DNA from: Amorphophallus konjac
Taxonomy: Eukaryota; Streptophyta; Magnoliopsida; Alismatales; Araceae
DNA length: 64,000 bases
Assembly (NCBI GenBank): GCA_022559845.1
Contig: CM040123.1
Location: 301,060,642 to 301,124,641 of the forward strand
Direction of reading: 5' to 3'
The notes below the pieces were generated by a model. It made no database searches. It worked only from the letters and a program-made list of their open reading frames with translations, and had not been told where the DNA came from. Within the stretch, counting starts at the first letter, position 1. Each line of letters begins with the position of its first letter. Shown here in pieces: positions 24,088 to 37,216 of this stretch. The translations under genes were made by a program, and so were the position numbers.

Positions 24088-25406
24088 ATAATTGACTAAC
24101 CTGTAACTATATTAATTTAAACTAACCAGATCTGTGATATATATATATGGATTTTCTAATTAACTAACAGGATCACCTAGTTAACTAATAGGGTCATCTA
24201 ATTAACCATGGCAGACTAACAAGTAGGGATGTCAGTGGTAACCAATAATCCGCTAACCGCCCGTTTCGTTTACTTAAAGGGTTGACATATGCTTTGTCCT
24301 GAACCCTAATCATGCATGCTCCCTTAAGACATCAAATGCTCTTCTGAGACTGTGGATGCTCCCCTGAGACTGCATGTGCTCCCCAAAAGGGTTGACATAT
24401 GCTTTGCCCTGAACCTCTGGTCATGCATGCTCCCTTAAGACATCAAATGCTCTCCTGAGGCTGTGGATGCTCTCCTGAGACTGCACGTGCTCCCCTAAAG
24501 GGTTGACATATGCTTTGCCCTGAACCTCTGGTCATGCATGCTCCCTTAAGACATCAAATGCTCTCCTGAGACCGTGGATGCTCTCCTGAGACTGCACGTG
24601 CTCCCCTAAAGGGTTGACATATGCTTTGCCCTGAACCTCTGGTCATGCATGCTCCCTTAAGACATCAAATGCTCTCCTGAGGCTGTGGATGCTCCCCTGA
24701 GACTTCACGTGCTACTAACAAGGTTGATGGGATGTTAATATTTTATTTGCAGGATTTACACATGCATGATGATTACAGCTAAAGCGTCGCATGGAGATGA
24801 AACTAATGACAATATTATCCCCTAATTAACTATGAGTTTGGTTAACACTTGAGAAAACCTACTAACATGCTGTGTATATTAACTACTAGTTTAGCTAAGG
24901 TTAACTATTAGTTTAGCTAAAAGTTGAGACAACCTACCTTTGAAGTGTGTCACAAAGTCCCTGCAGCAGCTTCTCAGCAGCAGCAGGACCTCAGCATCCG
25001 ATGAAGAAGAGCTTCTGCATCAACAGCAGTAGCCTTCTCTGTGGTTACGGATGGTATACATATAGGAATATCCGAGACATTAGATGATGTCTCGTGAGTC
25101 ATGCTTAGCTAGCTCTGTCTCTGCCAGCTCGAAAGTTTGTTTTCGTTACATTATTGCCACCAGCTAGAATGGATGGTGACTGCTCAGCAACTTCTAAATT
25201 CTAAATAATTAGAAAATTTACTTATTAAATTACGAAAAATTGATTTCTTTGAATTTATAATTTGTGAAAATATAATTAGATATCTTTTAAATATAATATT
25301 TGAGTTTTAAAATAGTTTTTAACTATTAGGAAATAGCTTATAGCTTAAATGCTTAATAAATGTTATTAAATTGAGTTATTTCTAATTAAAATTAACAGGT
25401 GTTACA
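22285..25406 (-). repeat. 5' LTR of A (right copy)
   Basis: Same content as 14515-17593, 43 bp longer, chiefly because the TA run at 24011-24082 is longer. Scattered differences, several at CpG (TGCAC/TGCAT, GTCG/GTCA). Conserved block at 23071-23191, palindrome at 22633-22647, U3 tandem repeats at 24276-24714. No gene. Confidence 0.95.
24011..24082. repeat. (TA)n microsatellite, 72 bp
   Basis: An uninterrupted AT dinucleotide run. The other LTR of the same element has only ~24 bp at 16246-16269. Confidence 0.95.
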
Positions 25407-26085
25407 CCACCGTACCCCATGAACAAGTTATGTGGGGTGAGTTCATAGAGTATTTCAACAACAAATACTTCTCGGACCGTATTCAAGAAAAGAAGGCCAC
25501 GGAATTCGCCGCCCTCAAGCAAAGGACCTTATCAGTGGCCGAGTACGAGGCCCAATTTTCTCGTTTGTCAAGGTATGCACCACACCTAGTGTGCACCGAA
25601 AAGATGAAAGCTAGAAGATTTCTCAATGGGCTTAGGCCGCAATACATTACTCAACTAGCGCTGATGGACATTCAAGTCTATTCAGAGATAATAAGGCGAG
25701 CCCAGTTGTTAGAAGATGCCACAGAGCTGTCCGGCTGGATCCATGGGAAGATAAGAAGGAGCATGTTACAAGCTCCGGCACTTTCAAACCTGCCTTCAAC
25801 AAGAAAAAGCCAAGACATGGAGGAGATTCCTCCCAAGAGAAGAAGTTTAAGAAGATTAGCAAGCCCTTCTCCAGTACTACCACACCTTCTAAGGAGGTGT
25901 GTAAACATTGCGACAAGGCCGGCCATAAGGCCGAGGAATGCTGGAGGAGATTGGGAGCTTGTCTCCATTGCGGGAGCTGTGATCATCGGATTCCCGAGTG
26001 CCCTCTACTTAATGATCAAGCCGGAGACGAGAAGCGCCCGGTGAAGAAGCAAGCACGTCTCCAAGCTCTTCAAGAGGCGGAGTAA
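25407..26085 (+). pseudogene. gag: Gag C-terminal part of B with zinc knuckles
   Basis: Resumes B's gag after A. It runs YFNNKYFSDRIQEKKATEF, RFLNGLRPQYITQLALMDI, then shifts frame at about 25745. In the other frame are two CCHC knuckles (CKHCDKAGHKAEEC, CLHCGSCDHRIPEC; about 25897-26000). It ends at a stop near 26083. In Gypsy elements this part binds the genomic RNA. The first five bases are the target duplication of A. Non-functional through the insertion and the frameshift. Confidence 0.9.
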
Positions 26086-26086
26086 G

Positions 26087-26626
26087 ATGACGGCGGACTT
26101 AAAGATTTGTTCCAAGTCTACTCGTGTCTTGTTGGATACCGGCGTGACACATTCTTTTGTTTCCAAGAAATTTGTCGATACATTACCTATGGAACCGGAG
26201 TGGATAGATCTAGTTATTTCAACTCCTCTCAGAAACGAATCCGAGATTTCACACCATTATCTAAATTGTGAAATTATAATAAAAGGGAAAAATCTACATG
26301 CCGATCTAATATGCCTAGATATGGATGGGTACGATGTCATACTAGGAGCCGATTGCCTATCCACACACAGGGCAGTTGTAGACTGTCGAAACGGTAAGGT
26401 AACTTTTAAGGATTTCCCGGAACTTGTCTACACGAATCCTCAGAGTCGAAACAAGTCACCCCTCATTTTGGCCCTTCGAGCTAGTAAGCTCTTAAGGAAA
26501 GGTTGCGTATCCTTCCTTGCTTTTGTCACCGTAAAACAAACTAAGGAGTACAAGATAGAAGATATCCGAGTGGTTCGGGAGTTTCCCGATGTATTCCCGA
26601 AAGATTTACCCGGATTACCCCCATAA
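26087..26626 (+). pseudogene. pol: Aspartic protease of B
   Basis: Active site reads LLDTGVTHSFVSKKF, where A and D have DTGATHSF: an Ala>Val change beside the catalytic Asp-Thr-Gly. The second conserved region [11 protein letters not shown] follows. It then runs into the linker before RT ([18 protein letters not shown]) and ends at a TAA in place of a Glu codon. In the intact element it would be part of one gag-pol protein. Confidence 0.9.
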
Positions 26627-26632
26627 AGAGAA

Positions 26633-27735
26633 GTGGCCTTCACTATCGACCTTGTCCCTGGTGCTAGCCCAGTTTCTAAGGCACCTTATAGGATGTCCCC
26701 CGCCGAGCTCAAGGAATTGAAGGAACAATTGATGGAGCTCTTGAAGAAAGGATTCATCAGACCAAGCACTTCCCCGTGGGGAGCACCTGTGCTATTTGTA
26801 AAGAAGAAGGATGGGTCGATGAGACTCTGCATCGACTATTGGCAATTGAACCATCTTACCATCAAGAACAAGTATCCACTACCGAGAATCGATGAATTAT
26901 TTGATCAGATATCTGGAGCCAAGTATTTCTCAAAGATTGATCTCAGGTCGGGATATCATCAATTGAGAATAAAGGATGAGGATATTCACAAGACGGCATT
27001 CCGGAGCAGGTATGGGCATTACGAATTTACTGTTATGCCTTTTGGACTAACAAATGCCCCTGCAGCCTTTATGCAGTTGATGAACATCATATTCAGGCCT
27101 CATCTAGATCAATTCGTAGTGGTCTTTATTGATGACATATTGATATATTCAAGAACATGAAGAGCATTTGAAGATTTCATTGCAAATCTTGAGGAAGAAT
27201 CAACTTTATGCCAAGCTGAGTAAATGTGACTTTTGGCTCAAGGAAATATCTTTCTTAAGGCATGTGATCTCGAAGGATGAAATTTCTGTGGATCCGTCAA
27301 AAGTCGAGGCTATGAAGAATTGGGAAAGACCTACAAAGGCAACTGAGATATGAAGTATCTTTGGTCTAGCCAGATATTACAAGCGATTCATCAAGGACTT
27401 CTCCAAGATCGCTGTTCCTCTTACTAGGCTGACCCACAAGGAGATTCCTTATAAGTGGGACGAAGACTGTGAGAAACGTTTTCAAGCCTTGAAGGATCAT
27501 CTTACAACTACCCCAGTCTTGGCATTACCAACTGAGGGAGAGAAGTTTGAGGTATATACCGATGCGTATGACATTGGCCTCGGATGTGTGTTAATGCAAA
27601 AAGGGAAAGTCATTGCTTACTCTTCCCTGACAATTAAAGAAGCATGAGGAGAACTACCTGGTGCATGACCTAGAATTGACCGCGGTAGTATTTGCCTTAA
27701 AGATCTGGAGACACTATCTCTATGGAGAATAATTT
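26633..27735 (+). pseudogene. pol: Reverse transcriptase and RNase H of B, broken
   Basis: RT motifs are clear: [50 protein letters not shown], and the catalytic FIDD in [13 protein letters not shown] small deletion at about 27158 removes the start of the thumb and shifts the frame. A TGA at about 27352 (EI*SIFGLA) and a shift near 27640 follow. RNase H is recognisable from [17 protein letters not shown] at about 27548. The first Arg of RQLN is Trp (DYWQLN). Confidence 0.88.
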
Positions 27736-27738
27736 ACC

Positions 27739-28896
27739 ATGTACTCCGATCACAAGAGTCTCAAGTATCTATTTTCTCAGAAGGAATTAAACATGAGACA
27801 AAGACATTGGCTAGAGTATTTGAAGGACTTCAACTTCACAATACAATATAATGCTAGAAAGGGTAATCCTATTGCTGATGCCCTCAGTCGAAAGTCGAGA
27901 GCGTTATTGGCCAACTGTATGATACAAGAGTGGAAGATGCTGGAACAATTTTCCAAGCTTGACAGAAGCACGGACAAGGGGAGAAGGTGTATTACTCTAT
28001 CACACATGAGAATACAGCCGGATTTACTCTCCGAGATCAAGGAGCTTCAAGACAAGGACTCGGTGCGGGTAGAAGTTAAAGGCAAGTTAGAAGAACAACC
28101 TGATTTCAAGCAATCATCAAATGGAAGATTATTGTTCCGAGAAAGGACTTGTGTACCGGATTGTCCGAAATTGAAGAAGAAAATTTTAGAAAAAGCTCAT
28201 CGATCAAGGCACATAATTCACCCTAGATCTACCAAGATGTACCAAGACTTGAAACGGACCTTTTGGTGGCCTAATATGAAAAGGGAGGTAGCGGAATTTA
28301 TTTTTCGCTATCTCACGTGCCAACAAATCAAGGCAAAACACCAAAAGCCTGCTAGTAAGCTACATCCGCTAGACATTCCCAAGTGGAAGTGGGAAGATAT
28401 CGACATAGACTTTATTATGGGTCTATCTAAATCTAAAGGAGGACATGACGGAATATGGGTTATCATAGACCATTTGACCAAGTCAGCACACGTCTTGCCG
28501 ATAAAGAGCCGATGGTCAGTTAATGTTCTAGCTGCCTTGTACATCAAAGAAGTTGTCAGACCGCATGGAGTTCCTGTTTCGATGGTGTCTAACCAAGACC
28601 CACGCTTCACTTCTCATTTCTGGAAGGGTCTACAACATTCGTTAGGGACAAGACTCAACTTTAGTACAGCTTTTCATCCTCAAACGGATGGTCAGACCGG
28701 AGAAAAAAATCAAGTCGTGGAGGACATGCTACGAGCATGTATTATTGATTTTGGTGGAAGCTGGCATGATCACTTGTCTTTGGTCGAGTTTGCATACAAC
28801 AACAGCTACCGGGCAAGTATTCAAATGGCACCCTTTGAAGCATATGGAAGGAGTTGCCATTCGCCAATATGCTGGGATGAAGTTGGAGAAAAATAA
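27739..28896 (+). pseudogene. pol: RNase H end and integrase core of B
   Basis: Opens with [18 protein letters not shown], the end of RNase H. The integrase zinc region has HRSRHIIHPRS but reads YLTCQQIK where A and D have CLTCQQVK, so one zinc-binding Cys is lost. The first catalytic Asp (DIDFIMGLSKS), the second ([13 protein letters not shown]) and the Glu region follow. It ends at a stop after DEVGEK. At the site of the shared A/D stop this copy has an intact Arg codon (IKSRWSV). Confidence 0.9.
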
Positions 28897-29430
28897 CTTC
28901 TACGCCCGGACATGGTAAGAGATACCACTGAAAAGATTCAACTAATTAGAGAAAGACTCAAGATGGCTCAGTCTAGACAAAAGACATACGTCGATATTAG
29001 AAGATGAGACCTCGAGTTCCAAGTTGGGGATCACGTCTTTGTTAAGGTTTCCCCCGGATGAGGCATTAGAAGATTTGGTGTTAAGGGAAAGCCTACACCA
29101 AGATATATTGATCCCTTCGAAGTACTAGAAAGAGTTGGCAAGGTTGCCTATAGAATTGCCTTGCCCCCGCAACTATCCGAAGTACACAATATATTTCATA
29201 TTTCTATGCTCAAGAAGTATGTTAATGACTTGTCTCATGTCATAGATCATGACAACCTGGTGATACAAAAGGATCTCACATATGAACAAAAGCCTTTGAA
29301 GGTCTTGGATCGCGAAGTTTGTGTGCTGAGGAACAAAACTATTCCTATGGTAAAAGTACAATGGAGCAAGTGATCGGAACAAGAAGCCACATGGGAGACC
29401 GAAGAGTCTATGAAGAAAAGATTCTTGGAC
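28897..29430 (+). pseudogene. pol: Integrase C-terminal part and chromodomain of B
   Basis: Several in-frame stops (near 29006 and 29060). [20 protein letters not shown] is at about 29161-29220, and chromodomain remains ([27 protein letters not shown]) at about 29333-29420, with a TGA between. Homologous to A's intact end. Confidence 0.85.
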
Positions 29431-29501
29431 TTAATTCTAAATCGTGAGTACCTTGCACCCTTCATGTTATATGCATTAGAATTTGGGGATCAAATTCTTT
29501 T

Positions 29502-29514
29502 AAGTGGGGGAGGG
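29502..29514 (+). other. Polypurine tract of B
   Basis: AAGTGGGGGAGGG immediately before the 3' LTR. Confidence 0.9.
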
Positions 29515-32500
29515 TGTAGTAACCCGGATAAAATATAGAAATACATAAATAAATCCTCCAAATTAAACAAGCGAAACAATAAAAGCCCAAACCACAAACA
29601 TCAATTATGGGCCTCAAGCCTTACACACTAAAAATAAAAGCCTTAAATATATAAATGGGCTTTAACTTACTTATACAATGAGCCTTGAAAATAAACCACA
29701 CAAGTATGGGCCTCCCATACATATATATTGGCTAGAAGTATTAATAGCTAATGGGCCCTAAATGCCCATAACCTTTCCTACGAGCAAAGGTAATATAGGA
29801 TATATATACATATACGTGAATAGTGGGGTTTGTTATCAAAACCCAAAACCATCCCACATTCGATCATGCATTGGACCTTAGGGTTCCATTCATCATAGAG
29901 AAAGCGGTTGCAGATATGGATAGAAAAGATCAGTATGAGAAACTTTGAATCCATTAGGATTCTTTACGTGGGAAACGTAAATCCCATTAGGATACTTGAA
30001 CCCCGATCCTATAAATAAGCCCTATTTGATCGATGGAAGCCGTTGTTGCTTCTACTAATACGAACGTCGACCTCTGCCTCCCCTTGCCGTCGTGAGCTGG
30101 TCCTTGTTGCCTCTTCCTATTGCTGTTGCCATGAAAAAGTTCTTCTTCTTCTCCTTCGTGCGGTTGTTGCCGTACTGCAGTCTACCTGCTACTGCCGTTG
30201 CAGTAGTTACTGCCTTCGTCGTTTCTTGCTACAGTTTGCTGTGAAGGAGTTTTCTCCTTCCTTGTCCACTGCATCTCTCACTGCCGTAGCTGCTATCTAC
30301 TACTGCTGCTCTTATTGATCCTCGTATTCCTCTATTCGTCGTCATCTAGCAACCCAAAAGGCAGGTTTTCTCAAGAAATGAAGCCCAATACAATAGGAAA
30401 TAAGTAACTGCATGCATATAGATCTTGTATCATGTTCATAGATTCATCCTTAATGTATGTTTTGAGTTTTACGTGTCTTTGTTATTTTTTCTGATGTGTA
30501 TGAAAATAGCGACCAAGGCATGGCCTCTTATTGAATGAACGCCCACGCGAGCAGTCGCTAATTTCCTGAAAATCATGACAGTGACCAGGGCACAATTTAA
30601 TGAGCGACCTTAGCCATGTCGCTAATTCTTTTAGTGAAATTAATAAATATCACATGTTAAAATTTAATATCTATGAAACATAGCATTAAAAATTCTACAT
30701 GAGCATGTTTTTAGATTCCAGATATTTTTCTCTATCTATCCATGTTTTTACTTTCCTGATTTTGTAAACTCAAAATATATGAACAGTGCTATGTGTTTAA
30801 AAATGTACATGCCCGATGCGTAGCATCAAACAAAGAATGATCGACCCTCTTCCAGTCGTCGATTACTGATTGAGCGCCGTTCTACGTGGGTGTTGTTTTG
30901 TAGAAAAAACTATCTAAATGAAAAAATGTATGAAAAATCCTGAACATCGACAAAGTGATATGTGTTATTTAAAGATTGAGCGCCCTTTTAGAAGGTCACC
31001 AAATATAATGAATTTCATTGATTTCTAGAAATTATTAGAATTAACGCCCGTGTAAAGTGTCGTTAATTCCTATTATTTTTCTTGAAAATTTTACTGAATA
31101 TAAGATAGAGCGACCTCTCAGAAAGTCGCTATTTTTGGAAGTGGCGACCTCTGATCAGGTGCCAATTCTTCTCTCTCAATTTTATCACGTTTTATGGCCC
31201 ATATCGTGGGTTTACTTAGCACTCCCATCTCACATCCGTAGATGGAGTCCCTATTTTGTTTCTATCGATTACACACTCAATTCTTGGTGATGATTGCTCC
31301 ACGGGATATTCCTTCCTTTGGACTAGTACTTTTATCATTGAGACCTCTGTAAGTCTATGCTAGCCTTAGATTCCCTCAAGATAGCCGAGCATGTTGTACT
31401 CTAAAAACTCTAGAACCCGTACTTGTCACGTCACTCTGAAGAAACGTGATGCTTTAGCCCTCATAGAGCGTTGTTTCTGGCCTCTTTTGAGAAGTTTGTC
31501 TCTGTTAGCAAATAGCGACCATGACTTGGGCGCCAGAAGGAATTGGCGACCAGGTCAGTGGCGTTATTTCACTGATTTAGCGACCTGAACTTGGGCGCTA
31601 TTTCATCGAGCCTGTACTATTCACAGGAATTAGCGACCAGACAGTGGGTGCTATTTCTGTAATTAATAGTGACTGAGTGGGCGCCAATTACCCAGTTTAA
31701 TGACATGTCTTGGTTTTCATGTGGTTTAATGATGTGTCATACTTGTTCAAGTTCTGCCTTTGAACTCCTTCATTCGTGAAATCCACATTATCATCCTGCA
31801 ATGGTTTATTCCTTTGGAACTCTATATTGGATATAACTATAGTAGATGTCTAAAAATAAACATGACTCAATGCTTGTGCATATAGAGCCCGATCTGGTCC
31901 TAGGAGGAGCACCCGAAAATACTTGTGCCCATGGGAGTTGATTGATCATGGTGTGGCATTGCACCGAAGTGCATGACTTACTAGATTTGACACTCCACGA
32001 CTCATACTTGACTTGACTTGACATGACTTGCGTGGCCCGGAATGGGTATTTACTTGCTTGATATCATAATAGCCAATTCTCATGACTTGTTATTACATGC
32101 TTGACTATCTTGATATACTTCACATGATTATCTTGAAATCTTGTTAGTCCATCTACATTATTTCATGTTATTCACTCTCGACATTATCATGCGTTCATGT
32201 CTATCTATACTTGCATTCATGTAACATATAATTTACTTAAAGCACTCTTGTACTTGAGATATAATCCCTACTTAGCATTCGCTCACCTAGTGTTTTTTCC
32301 ATATTTTTCAGGTAACTCCGATGACGAGAATCAATCGGATGGGAACGGGAACGAGTAAAGAGAGTAGAGCCACCCAATCATGGAAACATCTATCTAGTCG
32401 TGTCTTTTCCTATTTCTTGAGTCTATCATTGTAATTTTCCTCTTTATTGAGTCTAAGTTTGTCATTTAGTATTTTCGCACTTGAAGGTTATGTAAGACTA

Positions 32501-32624
32501 TTGTTAGTTTCAATGAATAAAGGATTTGGTTTATATCTCTACTTTTGCGCGCTCTGTCTATAAGGTCGAATTTCTTATGCTCTGATTGACATGAATGATA
32601 TAAACTCATCACGTGTACCGGGTT
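29515..32624 (+). repeat. 3' LTR of B, left part, interrupted by C
   Basis: Starts TGTAGTAACCCGG and matches 10859-14040 at several percent divergence. TATA box at 30010-30017, dyads at 30512-31690, conserved block at 31821-31939. It is cut at GGGTT (32620-32624) by C. The last 23 bases, ending GGGGCATGACA, are at 61055-61077. Confidence 0.95.
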
Positions 32625-35610
32625 TCTAATACCCCAAAATTTTGTATATGATATTTTAGAATTTTTTGGAAATTATTTAGATTTTTAAAGATTTTCTAGA
32701 GATAAAAGGATTATTAAAAGAATTTGGGTCAATTTAAAAGCAAATAATAAGGCCCAATATTTATTAATTAACCTGACATTTTAAACAAGACAAAAAATGG
32801 CCCAAAACTAAGCCCACAAGGTTTCGCCCACATTCTAGAAACTTAAAATAGGATATTTACGGAATTTAGGGGATAAATATACTAATTATTGGATAAATCA
32901 GCGGATATATGACAAAGAGTTTGAAATGTTTCAAACTCGGCGCCCAAAAGCCAAAAACGTTCTATAGGGTGACCGCTTGGGGATTGAAAACGATCTAGAC
33001 TAGATCGCAACTATCTGCAGATTCCGTGAATGGAAGAAGGCATTAAAAGATGGGAACTTTGGCATCCTAATCACCTAGGATCGATGATATCCCTTAGTTA
33101 GAAGGGTCCTGAATGCTAGAGGATCGGATTGAAAACCTAATTTGGACTCTAAGATCATTCTAATCCTCAAAATCCTAGCTAACCCTATAAATAGACCTAA
33201 GATTTCACATGCGCGACCCTTACGTTTGGCTCGCGTGGAACTAAGGTAAGGAGGATGAATTAGAGGTATGTTCTTTAGAAGAATTTGTTTATAATAGTAA
33301 AGCCTAACTACCCTCCAAATTTCGTTCTAGGAGATCAAGCCCATGAGGAGTAAAAGCTCTCAATTTCCAGTCAATTTCATGTATTGCGCGTGGAGTATTT
33401 TGTGTTTTATTAACTAGTTCATTTTCCATGCATGAGTCCAACCCTTTAATGAAAAGGATGTAATTCTTACTTAATTTACATTCCCCTAGGTATATTCTTG
33501 GCCCAACTTTCTTTTGGCATGTTTTATTACATGTTTTTACGTAATTTTCCATGCATCCATTTACCTTAGAGTAACCATATTTCAGTTTTTATTTCTATTT
33601 ACCGTAAATAGGAAGAAACGGTCTTCCTGAAAACAGCATGAAATCACTAGCGGCCCTGCGATATACCGCTAGGCCCGATAAAATGGTCCTCATATGACCG
33701 TTTATGTTTTCTAAGTTCCGTGTTTATGTTAATCCGAAACATAATACAGAATAACCCTAAATATCATATGATAAGCTTAGATAGTTAGGTTTTACACCTT
33801 TTTTAAATGTTGTATTCTTGTACTTAGATATGTTAATCAATCATCCTAATTGATTTCATGTGCCTTATGCACATTGGGATTATTTTAAACTTATGCTAAA
33901 TTCATGCCAAAACCATATACTCTTATAATTACATTAAATTTCACATGGTTCATGACTTGTCTAGTTTTAACTTGATCGCTGTTTTATCATGATCCTTTCT
34001 CATCTATGAGTCATTTTCATAAGTACATGGCATATACTCCGGTATGTGACCATTAGTTACACTTTACACTTATAGGCACACTTTCTTGGACTTATGAACC
34101 TCTTCGTCGGATATTCCTTCTATCGGACTAGGGGATTATGTTTCAAGGCCTCCGTAAGACTCCGCGAGCCTAGGATTCCTACTAGGACGTCGAGCTAGTT
34201 GTACTATTAAAACTAATTATCTAGGAAGCACTTTATTGGTGTTTTATGTGTTCTGGACCTTAGCGGCCCTATGGTTGACCACCAGATTCTGTTAACGGCC
34301 CTTCACTAGACCGCTAAAGGATACCAAGCGGCCATTCACTAGACTGCAAAGCTTCAGCAAGTTTTCCTACGTCGACACTTCTTTTTCATGTGTCGACTCT
34401 ATTCATGAAAAAGTCTAGACTCTGACCGCTTTCTGCATGAAACGGTCTAGTAAACGATCGCTTTATCTCTGAACCTGTCTAACCCGAGATTTGACCTTTG
34501 GGGTTGATTTTCTTGAGTTCCTAGATGGTCTTCGGATTATCTGGAGTCTCATCATATGTTTAACAAATCGATATTAAGATATGAAACCTAATGAATGTAC
34601 CGTGATGCTGCCGGAATGCCACCGGAGTATAACATTCTTTTAATTCTTCTTTGATATCTCATATTAATTTTGGTACGTTCTACACCTTGGTTACTTGGTC
34701 ATGAAACTTATTAATTAGAATTGAATTATTGGATGAAATTATTGTTATATCTCGTGGAAGTAGCTGGATTTATAACTTGAAGATGCAAGACCGGGCACAG
34801 ATTGTGTCCAAGGGCTCCATGCTAGTCCCCTCGGCCGATGGTCGGAAACGTGCTATAAATCATGGGGTACGATGATACTGGCGTCACATTGCACTGGGAG
34901 TACTTTCTGCTATAAATGAGTGAAATCCATGAGGCTCGTTATGAAATTTACATGCTTGTTAGTGCATAGCCTTTACAAGGTTGTGTAAAGTACTTTCTAG
35001 TTACATGCTTGTACATTCTTGTTCATGAAAGGCCAAATTTACATCTACATGATAATCTTGCTTGTTCATGGTCTATACTCGCTCACATCTACTTACTCAG
35101 TTATTTCATGATTCTTGGTTATCTTGGTTTATATCGATTGCTTATCGCATTCTTATTTTTTATCTTAATTCTAGAGCTAAGACGTTAATCACTTAAATAT
35201 TGCCTTCATATTGATACGAAGATATCTACTAAGCAAGTGTACTCATACCTATTTTCTTGTCTATTTCAAGAAGTACTAATGAATCGGATTCGGATTATGA
35301 TAGCAGCGGGTCCGAGTGTGAATGAAGGTTTTCAAGATGAGAGAAGCCTTAGATAATAAAAGTGCCTAGTCTAGTCATATTGTAATTTTGATATTTTTCT
35401 TGAGTCGTTGTGATGAAAGTTGTTAAGAAGTGATCTTATGTAAATTGATTATGGTTATGAAATAAAGTTGAAAATTTGAGAAAAATTACTTGTGCAATTA
35501 CTTCTATGTGATTGTCTTGCGCTCTGATTTCTTGCTTGCGAGAAGCTTACCATGCCAGCTGTTCACGTTCCGATATTCCTTCCGTTGTATTAAAAGCTCT
35601 GGACGTGACA
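32625..35610 (+). repeat. 5' LTR of C
   Basis: Ends GGACGTGACA. TATA box at 33186-33194. Dyads of type AGCGGCCC...GACCGCT lie at 32985-33010, 33640-33720 and 34260-34460. A segment at about 34785-34905 (GGGCACAGATTGTGTCCAAG) sits where the conserved block of the other families lies but has different sequence. No gene. Confidence 0.95.
33186..33194 (+). promoter_or_regulatory. TATA box of the C 5' LTR
   Basis: TATAAATAG in AACCCTATAAATAGACC; repeated in the 3' LTR at 58601-58609. Confidence 0.75.
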
Positions 35611-35617
35611 ATTAAAG

Positions 35618-35629
35618 TGGTATCAGAGC
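35618..35629 (+). other. Primer binding site of C
   Basis: Exact TGGTATCAGAGC, complementary to initiator Met-tRNA, seven bases after the LTR. Confidence 0.9.
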
Positions 35630-35847
35630 CTAGGCCTAGAAGTCCTAGGAAAGATGTCATGTCATAGGTTAAGTCCAACGTTTAAGGACCCATGCCTATG
35701 AAACAAGGAAAGAAAATTCCCCACCCATGAGAGAAATTGGGTAGAACCTGGGATGAGCTAGTAATTAAAAATTATCTTTAAGATTAACCCATCAATTCTG
35801 TTAGAATTAACAAATCTATTACTCTTCTCAGGTACCTTTCTCTTACC

Positions 35848-36088
35848 ATGGTTCACCATGTTGATTGGGTTGGAATGCAACAAACTGTTGCGGGTCTCAC
35901 ACAAGCTTTTCAAACTATGGCCCAAGCTGGCGCGAGGGCAGGAGCTGGTGATCTACACCTTAATTTTCGGAGTTTGAATCCTCCGTGATTTAATGGTTCT
36001 TCCAATCCAGACGAAGCGGAAAACTGGATTGACGAGATAAATCGTATCTTCGAGGTCATGCAATGAGCCGACCAAGAGAAGGTTCACC
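35848..36088 (+). pseudogene. gag: Gag N-terminal part of C, split by F
   Basis: ATG at 35848 gives MVHHVDWVGMQQTVAGLTQ, an N-terminus like the other gags, then NFRSLNPP, DEAENWIDEINRIFEVMQ. TGA stops lie at 35986-35988 (Arg expected, CGA>TGA) and 36064-36066. Insert F breaks it after EKVH; the match resumes LATFQLNKDAR at 53815. Confidence 0.85.
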
Positions 36089-36608
36089 TGTGGACGTCAA
36101 AAATGACGGTGAATATCATATGGCATTTGCGTCCGCACGCGAGTCAAAGATGAGAGGGCCAAATAGACCCATACCTCGCCCGGTCACGACGAGAACATGC
36201 CTGGTGGTCCGCCATTCATTACGGAAGCCCCCGGGCAGAAGATACGACCATAATTCTATGACCGGCCATGTCGAGAGTCGAATCAAAGAAAAGCCGGGAA
36301 CTCCGGCATAGTCTCGGCATATGCCAAAAGTCACGCAAAGCCTCGGACCAAGCCCCAGAAGCTACGAATGGGACATTGCGGAGGCCATGTATTACAACTA
36401 AAACATTCCGGGAGTGCCAACGTTCATATAAACGGCCGCGACTCCGAAAAGAATCTGTTTGGTGCTTAAAACGGCGCGGAAGGGCCTTAAAGCGGCACGC
36501 CTTACAACGGCGCCCCCCCCCCTTGCTTAAACGGCGCGCCCCCATTTCATGATCTAATACGAGCCCTCCCCTTTGCTTTGGTTTAAAACGGTGCCACCTT
36601 ATGCACAA

Positions 36609-36812
36609 GTCATCCGGCGCGCTCCTGGTTGAAGGGGCCATCCCCCTTTGATGCTTAAAACGGTGCCCCTCCTTGCTTTAGTCATCCGACGCGCTCCTGG
36701 TTGAAGGGGCCATCCCCCTTTGATGCTTAAAATGGTGCCCCTCCTTGATTTGGTCATCCGGCGCGCTTCTGGTTGAAGGGACCATCCCCCTTTGATGCTT
36801 AAAACGGCGCCA
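36609..36812 (+). repeat. 72-bp tandem repeat, 2.8 copies, in F
   Basis: Units begin GTCATCCGGCGCGCTCCTGG at 36609, 36681 and 36753 and contain GAAGGGGCCATCCCCCTTTG, itself a dyad, then GCTTAAAACGGTGCCCCTCC. High similarity between units suggests recent amplification or conservation. Confidence 0.9.
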
Positions 36813-37128
36813 CACTTACCTGAAAGCTAAACCGGCGTGCCAATTGCACTTGGGTTTAAACCGGCGTGGGCACTGTTCCACCGCGCCGGTTTAACCCCAT
36901 CCTGTCCCGTTGGCATACCGATGCTCTGTTTTGCATCATTATGGCGTGTAGAGAACATTGAATGCCCGACGCTCTGCTTCTACCTCCGTTCGACAGCACA
37001 GGTGTAGCACCCCGTATAAAAAAATTATTATTATTAATATTTTCCAAATAAAAAAATTAATATTAGAGAGTTTATGTAAGAAGTGGGAACACGAAGTTAT
37101 CATATGTAAAGATTATTCACTTAACAAG

Positions 37129-37216
37129 TGTGGCTTTCTAGTGTAGTTGGTTAAGTAACTTCCCTTTCAACCCAATGACCAGGGTTTAAATCCTAGCATC
37201 CACAATTTACTTTTTT
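37129..37216 (+). ncRNA. tRNA-Glu-like Pol III unit in the D 5' LTR
   Basis: 76 nt (37129-37204) with ends TGTGG...CCACA that pair, an A-box match TAGTGTAGTTGG and a B-box-like GGTTTAAATCC (one base off). A T6 run lies at 37211-37216. The anticodon-loop position reads CTTTCAA (TTC, Glu). D and anticodon stems pair poorly, so this is tRNA-derived and not a working tRNA. The 3' LTR copy is at 47428-47515. Confidence 0.6.

Larger units (their letters stand above)
14515..25406 (-). mobile_element. Element A: Tekay-type chromovirus nested in B's gag
   Basis: LTRs at 14515-17593 and 22285-25406, with termini TGTAACA...GTGACA on the minus strand. The flanking 5-mers CTACC (14510-14514) and CCACC (25407-25411) form a target duplication with one change. 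Removing A and one 5-mer restores gag reading across the junction. The LTRs are nearly identical except for a longer TA run on the right, so this is a recent insertion. Gag-pol reads right to left. Confidence 0.95.

Noticed and set aside
37129..37204. Functional tRNA-Glu gene
   Set aside because: A and B boxes are present but D and anticodon stems do not pair well and the 5' LTR B box is mutated; called tRNA-like only.
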